DNA of 64,000 bases from the NCBI GenBank assembly GCA_963799365.1, contig CAWCWV010000015.1:186001-250000 (forward strand), read 5' to 3'. Each line of letters opens with the position of its first letter. Positions within the stretch are counted from its first letter, which is position 1. Both the position numbers and the translations under genes were made by a program. The stretch is from Marinirhabdus sp963799365 (GTDB lineage Bacteria > Bacteroidota > Bacteroidia > Flavobacteriales > Flavobacteriaceae). The notes under the pieces were generated by a model. It did no database searches, was not told the origin of the DNA, and saw only the letters and a list, made by a program, of their open reading frames with translations. Shown piece by piece: positions 36,715 to 43,932 of this stretch.

Positions 36715-37161
36715 ATGATTGAACATTATACCAAAATACTAAACAAAATTCCCTACAACAAACCTTTTCTATTTGTAGATGAGTTAGTTTCTGTAACTGA
36801 AAATAGGGCAGAGGGAACCTATACTTTTAAGGAAGATGAATATTTTTATGCGGGACATTTTAAAGACAATCCGGTAACCCCTGGTGTAATTTTGGTCGAA
36901 TGTATGGCGCAAATTGGTTTGGTATGTCTTGGTATTTTTCTACTGAAAGAAACTTTCGAGGAAAAACTGGATGAAAACACACAAATCGCCTTGAGTAGTC
37001 AGCAAGTAGATTTTTACAAACCTGTTTTCCCATTAGAGAAAGTAACCGTAATTTCAGAAAAAGAATATTTCAGATTTCATAAGCTGAAATGCAAGGTAAA
37101 GATGTTGAATGAAGCAGGAGAACTCGTAGCTAAAGGGACAATTAGTGGGATGATGAAGTAA
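36715..37161 (+). CDS. FabZ/FabA-like 3-hydroxyacyl-ACP dehydratase
   Basis: 148-residue hot-dog protein. The active site is in AGHFKDNPVTPGVILVECMAQIG, with catalytic His and, 14 residues on, Glu as in FabZ. PFLFVDELVSV near residue 18 is also typical. It removes water from 3-hydroxyacyl-ACP. It lies in the same orientation between the FabL/FabI-like reductase and the ketosynthase, supporting a dedicated acyl-chain line for the type III PKS. Confidence 0.87.
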   Translation: MIEHYTKILNKIPYNKPFLFVDELVSVTENRAEGTYTFKEDEYFYAGHFKDNPVTPGVILVECMAQIGLVCLGIFLLKETFEEKLDENTQIALSSQQVDFYKPVFPLEKVTVISEKEYFRFHKLKCKVKMLNEAGELVAKGTISGMMK

Positions 37162-37253
37162 CCTGTAGAGTGTGTTCAGTAATAAAAAATAAAGTAAGCG
37201 AACATTAAACTGTAAATCAACAAATTTACCAGTTGACCAATTAACTAAAAACG

Positions 37254-38525
37254 ATCAAAAATAGAGTAGTCATAACCGGATTAGGAATTGCCGCACCAAA
37301 TGGAGTAGGGGTTGCTGCATTTACTGAAGCTCTTAAAAGCGGCACCTCAGGAATAAAACATTTCCCAGAATTGGAAGCCCTAAAATTTTCCTGTCAAGTG
37401 GGTGGGGTTCCTAATATTTCCGAAGAAAAGAAACGTGAATACTTTTCTGAGTTACAACTCCGAAACTTTAACAGCAGTGGGATTCTTTATGGTGTACTTG
37501 CAGGAATGGATGCTATAAGAAATGCTGGTGTAGAAATTTCTGAGACCGAACCTAACTGGGATCTGGGAATTATTTTTGGAACAGGAACAAGCGGTGTTGC
37601 AAAGTTTCGCGAAGCAATTTATAAGGTAGATGAGCAGAATGTACGACGTTTAGGAAGTACAACCGTAGTACAAACTATGGCAAGTGGTATTAGTGCATAT
37701 CTGGGCGGAATGACTGGTGCTGCAAATATCGTCACGACAAATTCTTCTGCCTGCGCTACAGGCACCGAAGCTATTCTAATGGGCTACGAACGTATTGCAG
37801 CTGGTAAAGCTGTTCAAGTGCTCTGCGGGAGTACCAGCGATCACGGTCCTTACCTTTGGGGTGGCTTTGATGCGATGAAAGTAATAACCTATAAGCACAA
37901 CGACCAACCAGAAAAAGCATCGCGACCTATGAGTGCGACCGCCAGCGGATTTGTTCCAGGTAGTGGGGCAGGAGCAATGGTATTGGAATCTCTAGAAAGC
38001 GCACAAAAACGTGGAGCCACCATTTATGCTGAAGTTTTAGGGGGTCACGTAAATTCTGGCGGGCAACGAGCCGGTGGTAGTATGACGGCTCCCAACAGTG
38101 AAGCGGTGCAACGTTGTATTAAAAATGCAATAAAAGACGCTGGAGTTACTCCTTCAGAGATAGATTACATTAACGGTCACTTAACAGCAACTATAAAAGA
38201 TCCCGATGAAATAAAAAATTGGTGCACAGCCTTAAATAGAAAAGGTAAAGATTTCCCCTACATTAATTCTTTGAAAGGGATGGTAGGACACTGTTTGGCT
38301 GCCAGTGGTAGTGTTGAAGCAGTTGCTACCATTATTCAAATGAAAGAAGGGTTTTTATTTCCTAATGTAAATTGCGAAGATTTGCATCCCGAAATTGCCG
38401 GTTTGATTGCTTCGGAAAAAATTCCACAACAGAAAATTTCAGTAGCTATTACTACCGCAATTAAAGCTAGTTTTGGATTTGGTGATGTAAATGCGTGTGT
38501 TGTTTTTAGAAAATTTGATGAATAG
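37254..38525 (+). CDS. Beta-ketoacyl-ACP synthase (FabF type), start codon non-canonical
   Basis: About 423 residues if begun at the ATC at 37254. The thiolase-fold start KNRVVITGLGIAAPNGVG lies upstream of the first TTG (37371), and the frame back to the stop at 37242 offers only CTA, AAA, ACG and ATC, so no ATG, GTG or TTG exists. Homologues begin MKNRVVITG, so the ATC sits exactly where ATG is expected. Catalytic residues are intact: Cys in TNSSACATGTEA, His in YINGHLTATIKDP, His in LKGMVGHCLAASGS. It would elongate acyl-ACP by Claisen condensation. The sequence before the codon (AATTAACTAAAAA) resembles that before the PKS start. Confidence 0.85.
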   Translation: MKNRVVITGLGIAAPNGVGVAAFTEALKSGTSGIKHFPELEALKFSCQVGGVPNISEEKKREYFSELQLRNFNSSGILYGVLAGMDAIRNAGVEISETEPNWDLGIIFGTGTSGVAKFREAIYKVDEQNVRRLGSTTVVQTMASGISAYLGGMTGAANIVTTNSSACATGTEAILMGYERIAAGKAVQVLCGSTSDHGPYLWGGFDAMKVITYKHNDQPEKASRPMSATASGFVPGSGAGAMVLESLESAQKRGATIYAEVLGGHVNSGGQRAGGSMTAPNSEAVQRCIKNAIKDAGVTPSEIDYINGHLTATIKDPDEIKNWCTALNRKGKDFPYINSLKGMVGHCLAASGSVEAVATIIQMKEGFLFPNVNCEDLHPEIAGLIASEKIPQQKISVAITTAIKASFGFGDVNACVVFRKFDE

Positions 38526-38709
38526 CTACATTTACGCAAGACTATTCACTTCGTTTCTGTAACATTCATAACAAATTTTTCTTGAATCTATTTTTTTAGA
38601 ATCTTAAATTATATTTGTCTTTACTCCCTTTAGTCTTAGTTCCAATCATCCAAAATTATTCTCTTATTTCAAAATATCTTTCTAGCAACAGATGTCACTG
38701 GAATTAAAC

Positions 38710-38717
38710 TATTTTTG
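38710..38717 (+). promoter_or_regulatory. Promoter -7 element TATTTTTG of the carrier-protein gene
   Basis: TAnnTTTG match 18 bases before the ATG at 38736, in a 210-base gene-free spacer after the ketosynthase. It suggests that the carrier protein and the following methyltransferase have their own transcript. Confidence 0.5.
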
Positions 38718-38735
38718 TAGTAGAAAAATAATACT

Positions 38736-38982
38736 ATGACAACTGAAGAAATCTACGTAAAAATACTTCCAATTGTAAAAAACTACCTTCCAGAAGACGT
38801 TGGTGGAGATGAAATAAATCCAGATAGCGACTTAACCGGGGAAGCTCAATATTAATTCGGCTCACTTGGTTGATATTGTTTTAGATGTGGAAGACGAGTT
38901 TAATATAGAATTTGCTAATGAGGATATGGAAACGTTGCGAACGTTAAATGATGCCATCGCAATTATCCACAAAAAAATATAA
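38736..38982 (+). pseudogene. Acyl carrier protein of the PKS cluster, interrupted by a +1 frameshift
   Basis: From the ATG at 38736 the frame reads an ACP N-terminus (MTTEEIYVKILPIVKNYLP) and reaches DSDLTGE, then a TAA at 38853. Removing one base near 38841-38844 (GGGGAAGCTC to GGGGAGCTC) restores LNINSAHLVDIVLDVEDEF and an open frame to the TAA at 38980. The Ser of NINSAHL is the phosphopantetheine site. The expected product is about 81 residues. All other parts look functional, so this is a very recent lesion, a sequencing or assembly error, or less likely recoding. The restored stop shares one base with the next ATG. Confidence 0.85.
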
Positions 38983-40220
38983 TGTTTAACATAGCTTTCC
39001 CAGAAATAAAATCACAAGTTTTAGCGGTAAAACTTACTACAAAAGGAGAGCGTTCCGTTCGTAATGGTCATCCCTGGATTTTTTCTGATAGTGTAGAGAA
39101 AATAAATAAAGAAGGAAAAGCTGGAGATATCGCGATTATCTTTAGCCATAGCAAAAACAAAGCGATAGGTGTAGGGCTATATGATCCGGACTCTCCCATT
39201 ATTATAAAAATGGTGCATCACGGCGGGAGTGCAAAATTGGATACCACTTTTTTTGAGGGTAAAATTCAGCGCGCTTTTGCGTTAAGGACAGATTTGTTGG
39301 AATCCAATACCAATAGCTACAGATTGCTTTTTGGTGAAAATGATGGTTTTCCGGGCTTCATTGCCGATGTATATACGAATGTGTTGGTAGTGAAGTTATA
39401 TTCAGCCATTTGGTTGCCTTTCTTAGAAACTATCCTGAAAATACTTATTCAGACCTCCAATGCTGAAACTGTGGTTTTACGATTGAGTCGTACCCTTCAG
39501 CAGAAATCAAATTTTCCATTATCGGAAGGAAGTGTGATCTATGGCAAACTAAAAGATGAAACTATTTTATTTAAGGAACACGGAGTTAATTTTTCGGCAA
39601 ATGTAATTAAGGGGCATAAAACAGGTTATTTCTTGGACCATCGCTACAACAGAAGGCGAGTAGGTAGATTAAGCAACCAAAAAACGGTGCTGGATGTTTT
39701 TAGTTATGCTGGCGGATTTTCAGTACATGCGCTTGCCAATAATGCTAAAGAAGTGACAAGTCTGGACATAAGTGAACAAGCGTTGGAATTGGCAATGGCA
39801 AACGGTAAATTAAATATGTACAATGGTACTCACCTAACAATTGCTGGAGATGCTTTCGAGGTGATGCAACAACTCATCGATGATCGGAAGCAATATGACG
39901 TGGTCGTCATAGATCCACCAAGTTTTGCCAAGCGTCAAAAAGAAATTGCTGTTGCCAAAAAGAAATATAGGCAATTAGCAGAATTGGGAATACAATTAAC
40001 AGCTAAGAAAGGATTGTTGGTACTGGCTTCTTGTAGTTCCAGAATTTCTGAAGATGAATTTTTTCAAATTAATATGGAAACGCTTCAACAGCAGCCAAGA
40101 CCTTTTGCTGTACTATTAAAAACGGGCCACGACGTTGATCATCCCGTCACGTTTCCTGAAGGCGCGTACTTAAAGTGTGGCTATTACAACTTTCAAGATC
40201 AAGTATTACAACGGTCTTAA
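38982..40220 (+). CDS. RlmI-like class I SAM-dependent rRNA methyltransferase
   Basis: 412 residues. An N-terminal PUA domain (RSVRNGHPWIFSDSVEKI near residue 21) and an EEHAD-like central part (RLLFGENDGFPGFIADVY) precede the methyltransferase domain with LDVFSYAGGFSVHAL near 245, DISEQAL, and the catalytic motif VVIDPPSFAK near 310. This is the YccW/RlmI layout, which makes 5-methylcytosine in 23S rRNA; the late Cys in VLASCSSRIS fits. It follows the carrier-protein gene with a one-base overlap of the restored stop and is probably a housekeeping gene rather than part of the PKS pathway. Confidence 0.88.
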   Translation: MFNIAFPEIKSQVLAVKLTTKGERSVRNGHPWIFSDSVEKINKEGKAGDIAIIFSHSKNKAIGVGLYDPDSPIIIKMVHHGGSAKLDTTFFEGKIQRAFALRTDLLESNTNSYRLLFGENDGFPGFIADVYTNVLVVKLYSAIWLPFLETILKILIQTSNAETVVLRLSRTLQQKSNFPLSEGSVIYGKLKDETILFKEHGVNFSANVIKGHKTGYFLDHRYNRRRVGRLSNQKTVLDVFSYAGGFSVHALANNAKEVTSLDISEQALELAMANGKLNMYNGTHLTIAGDAFEVMQQLIDDRKQYDVVVIDPPSFAKRQKEIAVAKKKYRQLAELGIQLTAKKGLLVLASCSSRISEDEFFQINMETLQQQPRPFAVLLKTGHDVDHPVTFPEGAYLKCGYYNFQDQVLQRS

Positions 40221-40233
40221 CAGTTGTTGTTAA
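40217..40233. promoter_or_regulatory. TTAAC-N7-GTTAA dyad upstream of the secreted protein
   Basis: Arms at 40217-40221 and 40229-40233, 57 bases before the next ATG, overlapping the stop codon of the methyltransferase. It is nearly identical to the dyad at 31215-31231. Confidence 0.3.
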
Positions 40234-40290
40234 ACAGTGCTAAACCCCTTGTATTGCCTCTTATATTTTTTTATATTGAAAATAAAAGTT

Positions 40291-40653
40291 ATGAAAAAAT
40301 TAATTATACTTCTCGCATTATTTATCTCGTTTTCTACATTAAGTCAGGATACTCACCTACAAGTAGGAAGTGAAACCTTACAGGAAAAAGCCAAAGTTAT
40401 TACCGATAAGTATGTTGACGCTCTTGGTCTTAGAGCAAAACAGGAATTACTTTTCAGAAAGAAGGTTGAAGAATTTTTAGTTCGTGAAGAAAAGATAAAA
40501 GCCAATACTGAAGGAGAAGATATGCTCAATAAAATGGTTGCTTTAAGACAAAATGAAGCCGCTGAAATGGGGGATATTCTAACACGTATTCAACTTCAAA
40601 AATATAAAGAAGTACGTCCGGAAATACAGCCATTGGCCAGAGTAAAACAATAA
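40291..40653 (+). CDS. Small secreted alpha-helical protein of unknown function
   Basis: 120 residues from the ATG at 40291 (MKKLIILLALFISFS, cleavage near LSQ-D); a start at 40237 would bury the signal peptide. The mature part is highly charged and helical, with a segment TDKYVDALGLRAKQELLFRKKV and a later NEAAEMGDILTRIQLQKYKEV that resembles the residue pattern of small periplasmic Spy/CpxP-like or sensor-of-contact proteins found in Flavobacteria. No enzymatic motif. It is a stand-alone gene ended by a strong terminator. Confidence 0.65.
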   Translation: MKKLIILLALFISFSTLSQDTHLQVGSETLQEKAKVITDKYVDALGLRAKQELLFRKKVEEFLVREEKIKANTEGEDMLNKMVALRQNEAAEMGDILTRIQLQKYKEVRPEIQPLARVKQ

Positions 40654-40672
40654 ATTGAACATAATTATCAAT

Positions 40673-40703
40673 AAAAAAAGAGCGCAGTAAGCGCTCTTTT
40701 TTT
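40673..40703. terminator. Bidirectional rho-independent terminator
   Basis: Stem AAAAAAAGAGCGC / GCGCTCTTTTTTT (40673-40685 with 40691-40703), AGTAA loop. It serves both the secreted-protein gene and the convergent ArsC-like gene. Confidence 0.9.
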
Positions 40704-40721
40704 ATTTAAATCTTAACCAAC

Positions 40722-41201
40722 TTATTCAATAAAATCTTCATTGTTGGTAGTACTTTTAATCGTGGGATCTTCTGTGTGCATTGTTTTTTCTAACCCTGCC
40801 GAATCTACACCAAAAAATTGTAAAACATCAGTAGCGTTGGCTATTTGTTTTGTTGACTTTCCGTTTATAGCAATGGGATGAGAAAGGACTTGGTCATTAT
40901 TTTGTAAAATTTTCAACCAATCATTAGTACCAAAGTCAGAAGTGTCTTCTATATTAACCAATCGTTTGTCAACTAGGTCACCAACTTTACAGTTTAAAGC
41001 TTTGGCTATTTCTGTCCATTGCGTATCACTTACTTTGGTTTTTGAAATATCTACGGCATTTAGTTTTTCCTTAATACCCTGTAAGTAAGCTAGCGCATGT
41101 TTTCCTACTCTGGTGTTATGACTGTAAATTAAAGTAAATTCTCTATCGTCTCTTGCGATTACTCCCATTTGCTTTTTTGATTGGTTCTTACCTTGTTTCA
41201 C
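40722..41201 (-). CDS. ArsC-like thioredoxin-fold protein lacking the catalytic cysteine
   Basis: 159 residues. The arrangement is that of ArsC/Spx proteins: LIYSHNTRVGKHALAYLQ (N-terminal strand and helix; ArsC has a Cys where Val stands after NTR), a DISKTKVSDTQWTEIAKAL segment, then LVDKRLVNI and the HPIAINGKSTKQIANATDVLQFFG tail. Without the cysteine, reductase activity is unlikely; a binding or regulatory role similar to Spx is possible. A 12-residue shorter start (MGVIARDD) is equally plausible. It directly follows the hibernation-factor gene (17-base gap), so it probably acts in the same growth phase. Confidence 0.72.
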   Translation of the reverse strand: MKQGKNQSKKQMGVIARDDREFTLIYSHNTRVGKHALAYLQGIKEKLNAVDISKTKVSDTQWTEIAKALNCKVGDLVDKRLVNIEDTSDFGTNDWLKILQNNDQVLSHPIAINGKSTKQIANATDVLQFFGVDSAGLEKTMHTEDPTIKSTTNNEDFIE

Positions 41202-41218
41202 GTTGTGTACTTTACGAA

Positions 41219-41521
41219 TTAATGTGTTTGCATTTTTTCTTTTTTCTTACGTAGTTGCTTACCGACTTCAATAGCTGCTTTTGCTATAGAAGATTCAAAA
41301 GAACCATTATTAGATTCGGCAAAAAGAGTAGTTCCTGGTACGTTAATACGTATTTCTGTAATCATCCCTGTTTCCGGGCTGGTGGTGTTTTCCTTTTTGA
41401 AATACACATCGGTATTTACGATAAAGGTATATTTTGCTTCTAACTTTTCTAGTTTTTCGGTGGCCAAAGCTTCTAATCTTTTGCTGGCAGAAACGTCTTT
41501 ATATTCAAAATTTATATTCAT
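41219..41521 (-). CDS. hpf: Ribosome hibernation-promoting factor, short form
   Basis: 100 residues matching HPF/YfiA: FEYKDVSASKRLEALATEKLEKLEAKY, FKKENTTSPETGMITEIRINVPGTTLFAESNNGSFESSIAKAAIEVGKQLRKKK. It binds in the 30S tRNA channel to silence ribosomes in stationary phase. The short type lacks the dimerisation tail of long HPFs. It is the first gene of a two-gene unit with the ArsC-like protein. A TATCTTTA on its strand at 41547-41554 is a possible -7 element. Confidence 0.93.
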   Translation of the reverse strand: MNINFEYKDVSASKRLEALATEKLEKLEAKYTFIVNTDVYFKKENTTSPETGMITEIRINVPGTTLFAESNNGSFESSIAKAAIEVGKQLRKKKEKMQTH

Positions 41522-41587
41522 AGTATTCTTGTTTTTGATTCAATTTTAAAGATACAATTCCTTCAAAGGGAAGACAAACTTTTAATA

Positions 41588-42553
41588 TTATTTTGGCAAA
41601 TCCTCCACAGGGGTTTCATCTTTAGAAGTAGGGATATAGATTGAAGCTAAAATTCCACCTAAAAGTGCAACTCCAATTACTGTCAGCGAAAGCCATTCTG
41701 GAATTTCTACTTGGTGAGATATAAGCATCTTTATGCCTACAAAGCTTAAAATCGCCACTAAACTATAATTTATAAACCTGAACTTCTGGAGCATACGCGA
41801 AATTAAAAAATACATAGATCTAAGTCCAAGTATTGCTAGGATATTGGAGCTGAATACAATGAAAGGATCTGCGGTAATTGCCAGGATGGCAGGAATACTG
41901 TCTAATGCAAAAAGAATGTCGGTAAGCTCTATAATAAGCAAGGCTACAAACAGCGGTGTGGCTGCTTTTACACCCATTCTTTTTATAAAAAATTTCTCAC
42001 CTTCAATTTTTTGAGTAACTGGAAAAACCTTGCGTATATATCGATATATTTTGGAGTGTTTTGGATCGAAATTGGTATCGCTGGAGGTTGCCATTTTATA
42101 GGCTGTAAAGAGTAAGAAAACTCCAAAAACATAAATAATCCAGTCGAACTTGTTAATAAGCGCTACTCCAAAGACAATCATTAAAGCCCTGAAAACAATG
42201 GCTCCCAGAATACCCCAAAATAATACCCGATGCTGGTACTTTGCAGGAATGGCAAAAGAGCTGAAGATGACAGCGATCACAAAAACATTATCAATACTAA
42301 GGGACAACTCAATTAAATAACCTGTAATATACTTAAGTACCGCTGTTTCAGGAGTAAGTTGTGTAGGATTTTCGACCAATCCTGCTGAAAATAACCAATA
42401 GATAACTCCAGAAAATAACAAGGCAATGCTCACCCAAATAGCCGTAAAAATAGATGCTTCTTTTGTTTTGATCTCGTGGGCTTTTTTATTGAAAACAGCA
42501 AGATCTAAAAACAGCATTATTAATACAAAAGCAATAAAAACTCCCCAAACCAT
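41588..42553 (-). CDS. TerC/Alx-family integral membrane protein
   Basis: 321 residues from the ATG ending at 42553 (MVWGVFIAFVLIMLFLDL); a start 6 codons earlier is possible. Around eight or nine TM helices. The paired conserved acidic segments LIELSLSIDNVFVIAVIF and LLIIELTDILFALDSIPAILAI are the TerC signature. Related proteins (Alx, MeeF) export manganese and respond to tellurite or alkaline stress. No yybP-ykoY-type riboswitch could be recognised upstream, which is AT-rich. Confidence 0.92.
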   Translation of the reverse strand: MVWGVFIAFVLIMLFLDLAVFNKKAHEIKTKEASIFTAIWVSIALLFSGVIYWLFSAGLVENPTQLTPETAVLKYITGYLIELSLSIDNVFVIAVIFSSFAIPAKYQHRVLFWGILGAIVFRALMIVFGVALINKFDWIIYVFGVFLLFTAYKMATSSDTNFDPKHSKIYRYIRKVFPVTQKIEGEKFFIKRMGVKAATPLFVALLIIELTDILFALDSIPAILAITADPFIVFSSNILAILGLRSMYFLISRMLQKFRFINYSLVAILSFVGIKMLISHQVEIPEWLSLTVIGVALLGGILASIYIPTSKDETPVEDLPK

Positions 42554-42690
42554 AATATATATTTTCAACAAAAGTAAAATATAAGATTTCCAATTTATGA
42601 TAGCGTTTTGTTAATTAATACGGCAATAGTTAAATCTTTTTTAATTGTTTTTAAATACATATCAATCATTGTAACTTTTCAAAAAAAACA

Positions 42691-43281
42691 ATGAAAGAAA
42701 AAGAAACACACACAAAATATGAAATACATCCACTCATAAAAAATCGTTGGAGTCCACGTGCCTTCGCAGAAACTCCCATTTCTGAAACTGAAATTAAAAC
42801 ACTCTTAGAAGCAGGTCGTTGGGCTGCCAGTAGTAATAATTTACAGCCCTGGCGAATTATTTGGGGTTTGGAAGGCACTGAAGTTTATGATAGAATTTTT
42901 GATTGCCTCGTCGAATTCAACCAGAATTGGGTAAAAGGAGCGCCAGCCTTGATGCTTGGAGCTTTTAAAAAAGATATGAAAGACGGAGAGAAAGAAAACT
43001 TCCACGCCTTACACGATCTGGGACTTTTTATGGGAAATGTATGTACACAAGCCACAAGTATGGGTATTGCACTGCACCAAATGGCAGGAATCGATTTCAA
43101 GAAGGCTGGTAAAGAATTTGGTTTTCCTGAGAATTATCATGTAGCTACTGCTACTGCTATCGGGCGATTTGGAGGTAACGTTGAAACCTTACCTGATGAT
43201 CTAAAAGAAGAGGAAACAAAAGTAGTTCGTGAACGACAATCACAAGATACTTTTGCTTTTAATGGAAATTTTAAAAAATAA
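42691..43281 (+). CDS. Nitroreductase-family flavoprotein
   Basis: 196 residues. RWSPRAFAETPISETEIKTLLEAGRWAASSNNLQPWRII is the FMN-binding start of the family, followed by ALHDLGLFMGNVCTQATSMGIALHQMAGID and the terminal AIGRFG. FMN-dependent, NAD(P)H-using, cytosolic; substrates may be quinones or nitro compounds. A micro-protein gene follows after 4 bases, then its paralogue, an old yellow enzyme gene and an aldehyde dehydrogenase gene, which together look like a response to electrophiles. Confidence 0.9.
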   Translation: MKEKETHTKYEIHPLIKNRWSPRAFAETPISETEIKTLLEAGRWAASSNNLQPWRIIWGLEGTEVYDRIFDCLVEFNQNWVKGAPALMLGAFKKDMKDGEKENFHALHDLGLFMGNVCTQATSMGIALHQMAGIDFKKAGKEFGFPENYHVATATAIGRFGGNVETLPDDLKEEETKVVRERQSQDTFAFNGNFKK

Positions 43282-43285
43282 AATA

Positions 43286-43534
43286 ATGAGCACACAAAAT
43301 AAAAATAAAGACCACGCAGACTTTCAAAGCAATTACAGAAGGTCTTCCAATTTTGGAGGGAAAGTTAAAGGAGATGAAAAACTGAAAGTTGCCGGTGACG
43401 GAGAAGTTAAACTACAAAAAGATAGTGATATGATTTCAAAAGAAGAAAAACAAAAAATATCCGACGCAATGGATAAGATGCAACGTAAACTGGAGAATAC
43501 AGACGATAGAGAGAAGGCGAGGGAAGAGGAGTAA
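43286..43534 (+). CDS. Small charged KDHADFQ-motif protein, first copy
   Basis: 82 residues from the ATG at 43286, four bases after the nitroreductase stop; a start at 43229 inside that gene would give a non-homologous leader. Residues about 7-23 (KDHADFQSNYRRSSNFG) are almost repeated in the 45-residue protein encoded at 43639. The remainder is Lys/Glu-rich and probably helical or disordered (SKEEKQKISDAMDKMQRKLEN). No known function; soluble and cytosolic by composition. Confidence 0.7.
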   Translation: MSTQNKNKDHADFQSNYRRSSNFGGKVKGDEKLKVAGDGEVKLQKDSDMISKEEKQKISDAMDKMQRKLENTDDREKAREEE

Positions 43535-43638
43535 GTGTTTTGTGTTTAGTTAAAGATTTAATAATTAGCACTATTACATGGTTTATTTCTAGGTTTTTTC
43601 GATAGCTTTAGCTTCCAATAATTATAATTTACATTGAT

Positions 43639-43776
43639 ATGGAAACAATAAAACAAAAAGACCACGCCGATTTCCAGGATGCTTACAGGCGTTCCTCTAA
43701 TTTTAGAAGTGTAAGTAAAAATGAGAAATTTGAGATTTCTAAAAAAGGAGCTATAAAAATTATTTCTGAAGAATAA
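43639..43776 (+). CDS. Small charged KDHADFQ-motif protein, second copy
   Basis: 45 residues, ATG 43639, TAA 43774. The start METIKQKDHADFQDAYRRSSNFRS shares KDHADFQ-x-x-YRRSSNF with the preceding gene product and then diverges, ending GAIKIISEE. The conservation of protein sequence at shifted surroundings shows that this is a real gene. A TAGCTTTA at 43603-43610 may be a -7 element. It is closed by a terminator. Confidence 0.7.
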   Translation: METIKQKDHADFQDAYRRSSNFRSVSKNEKFEISKKGAIKIISEE

Positions 43777-43793
43777 ATAATTCTTTTAGAATG

Positions 43794-43837
43794 AAAAAAA
43801 GCGATCATGCCAAATAAGGTATTATCGCTATTTTTTT
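43794..43837 (+). terminator. Rho-independent terminator after the micro-protein pair
   Basis: AGCGAT (43800-43805) pairs with ATCGCT (43824-43829), with an inner ATGCC/GGTAT stem, a six-base loop, and a T-run at 43831-43837. Confidence 0.75.
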
Positions 43838-43905
43838 GCTGAAATCTTAACATAGTTTAACCCCGAACACCAAATACTACAACACTTTTTAACAACTCGC
43901 TAAAG

Positions 43906-43913
43906 TATCTTTA
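43906..43913 (+). promoter_or_regulatory. Probable -7 element TATCTTTA before the old yellow enzyme gene
   Basis: One mismatch to TAnnTTTG, 19 bases before the ATG. The same TATCTTTA form precedes other genes in this window (11222, 41547 minus, 49702, 52782 minus). TTAAC/GTTTAA half-sites lie upstream at 43847-43860. Confidence 0.4.
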
Positions 43914-43932
43914 CGTAAAACCAAAATAGACT

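Noticed and set aside
38982..40220. Methyltransferase as a member of the PKS pathway
   Set aside because: Its PUA domain and motifs are those of RlmI-type rRNA methyltransferases; adjacency to the ACP is probably incidental.
42554..42690. Manganese (yybP-ykoY) riboswitch before the TerC gene
   Set aside because: The region is AT-rich with no stable paired elements of that class.
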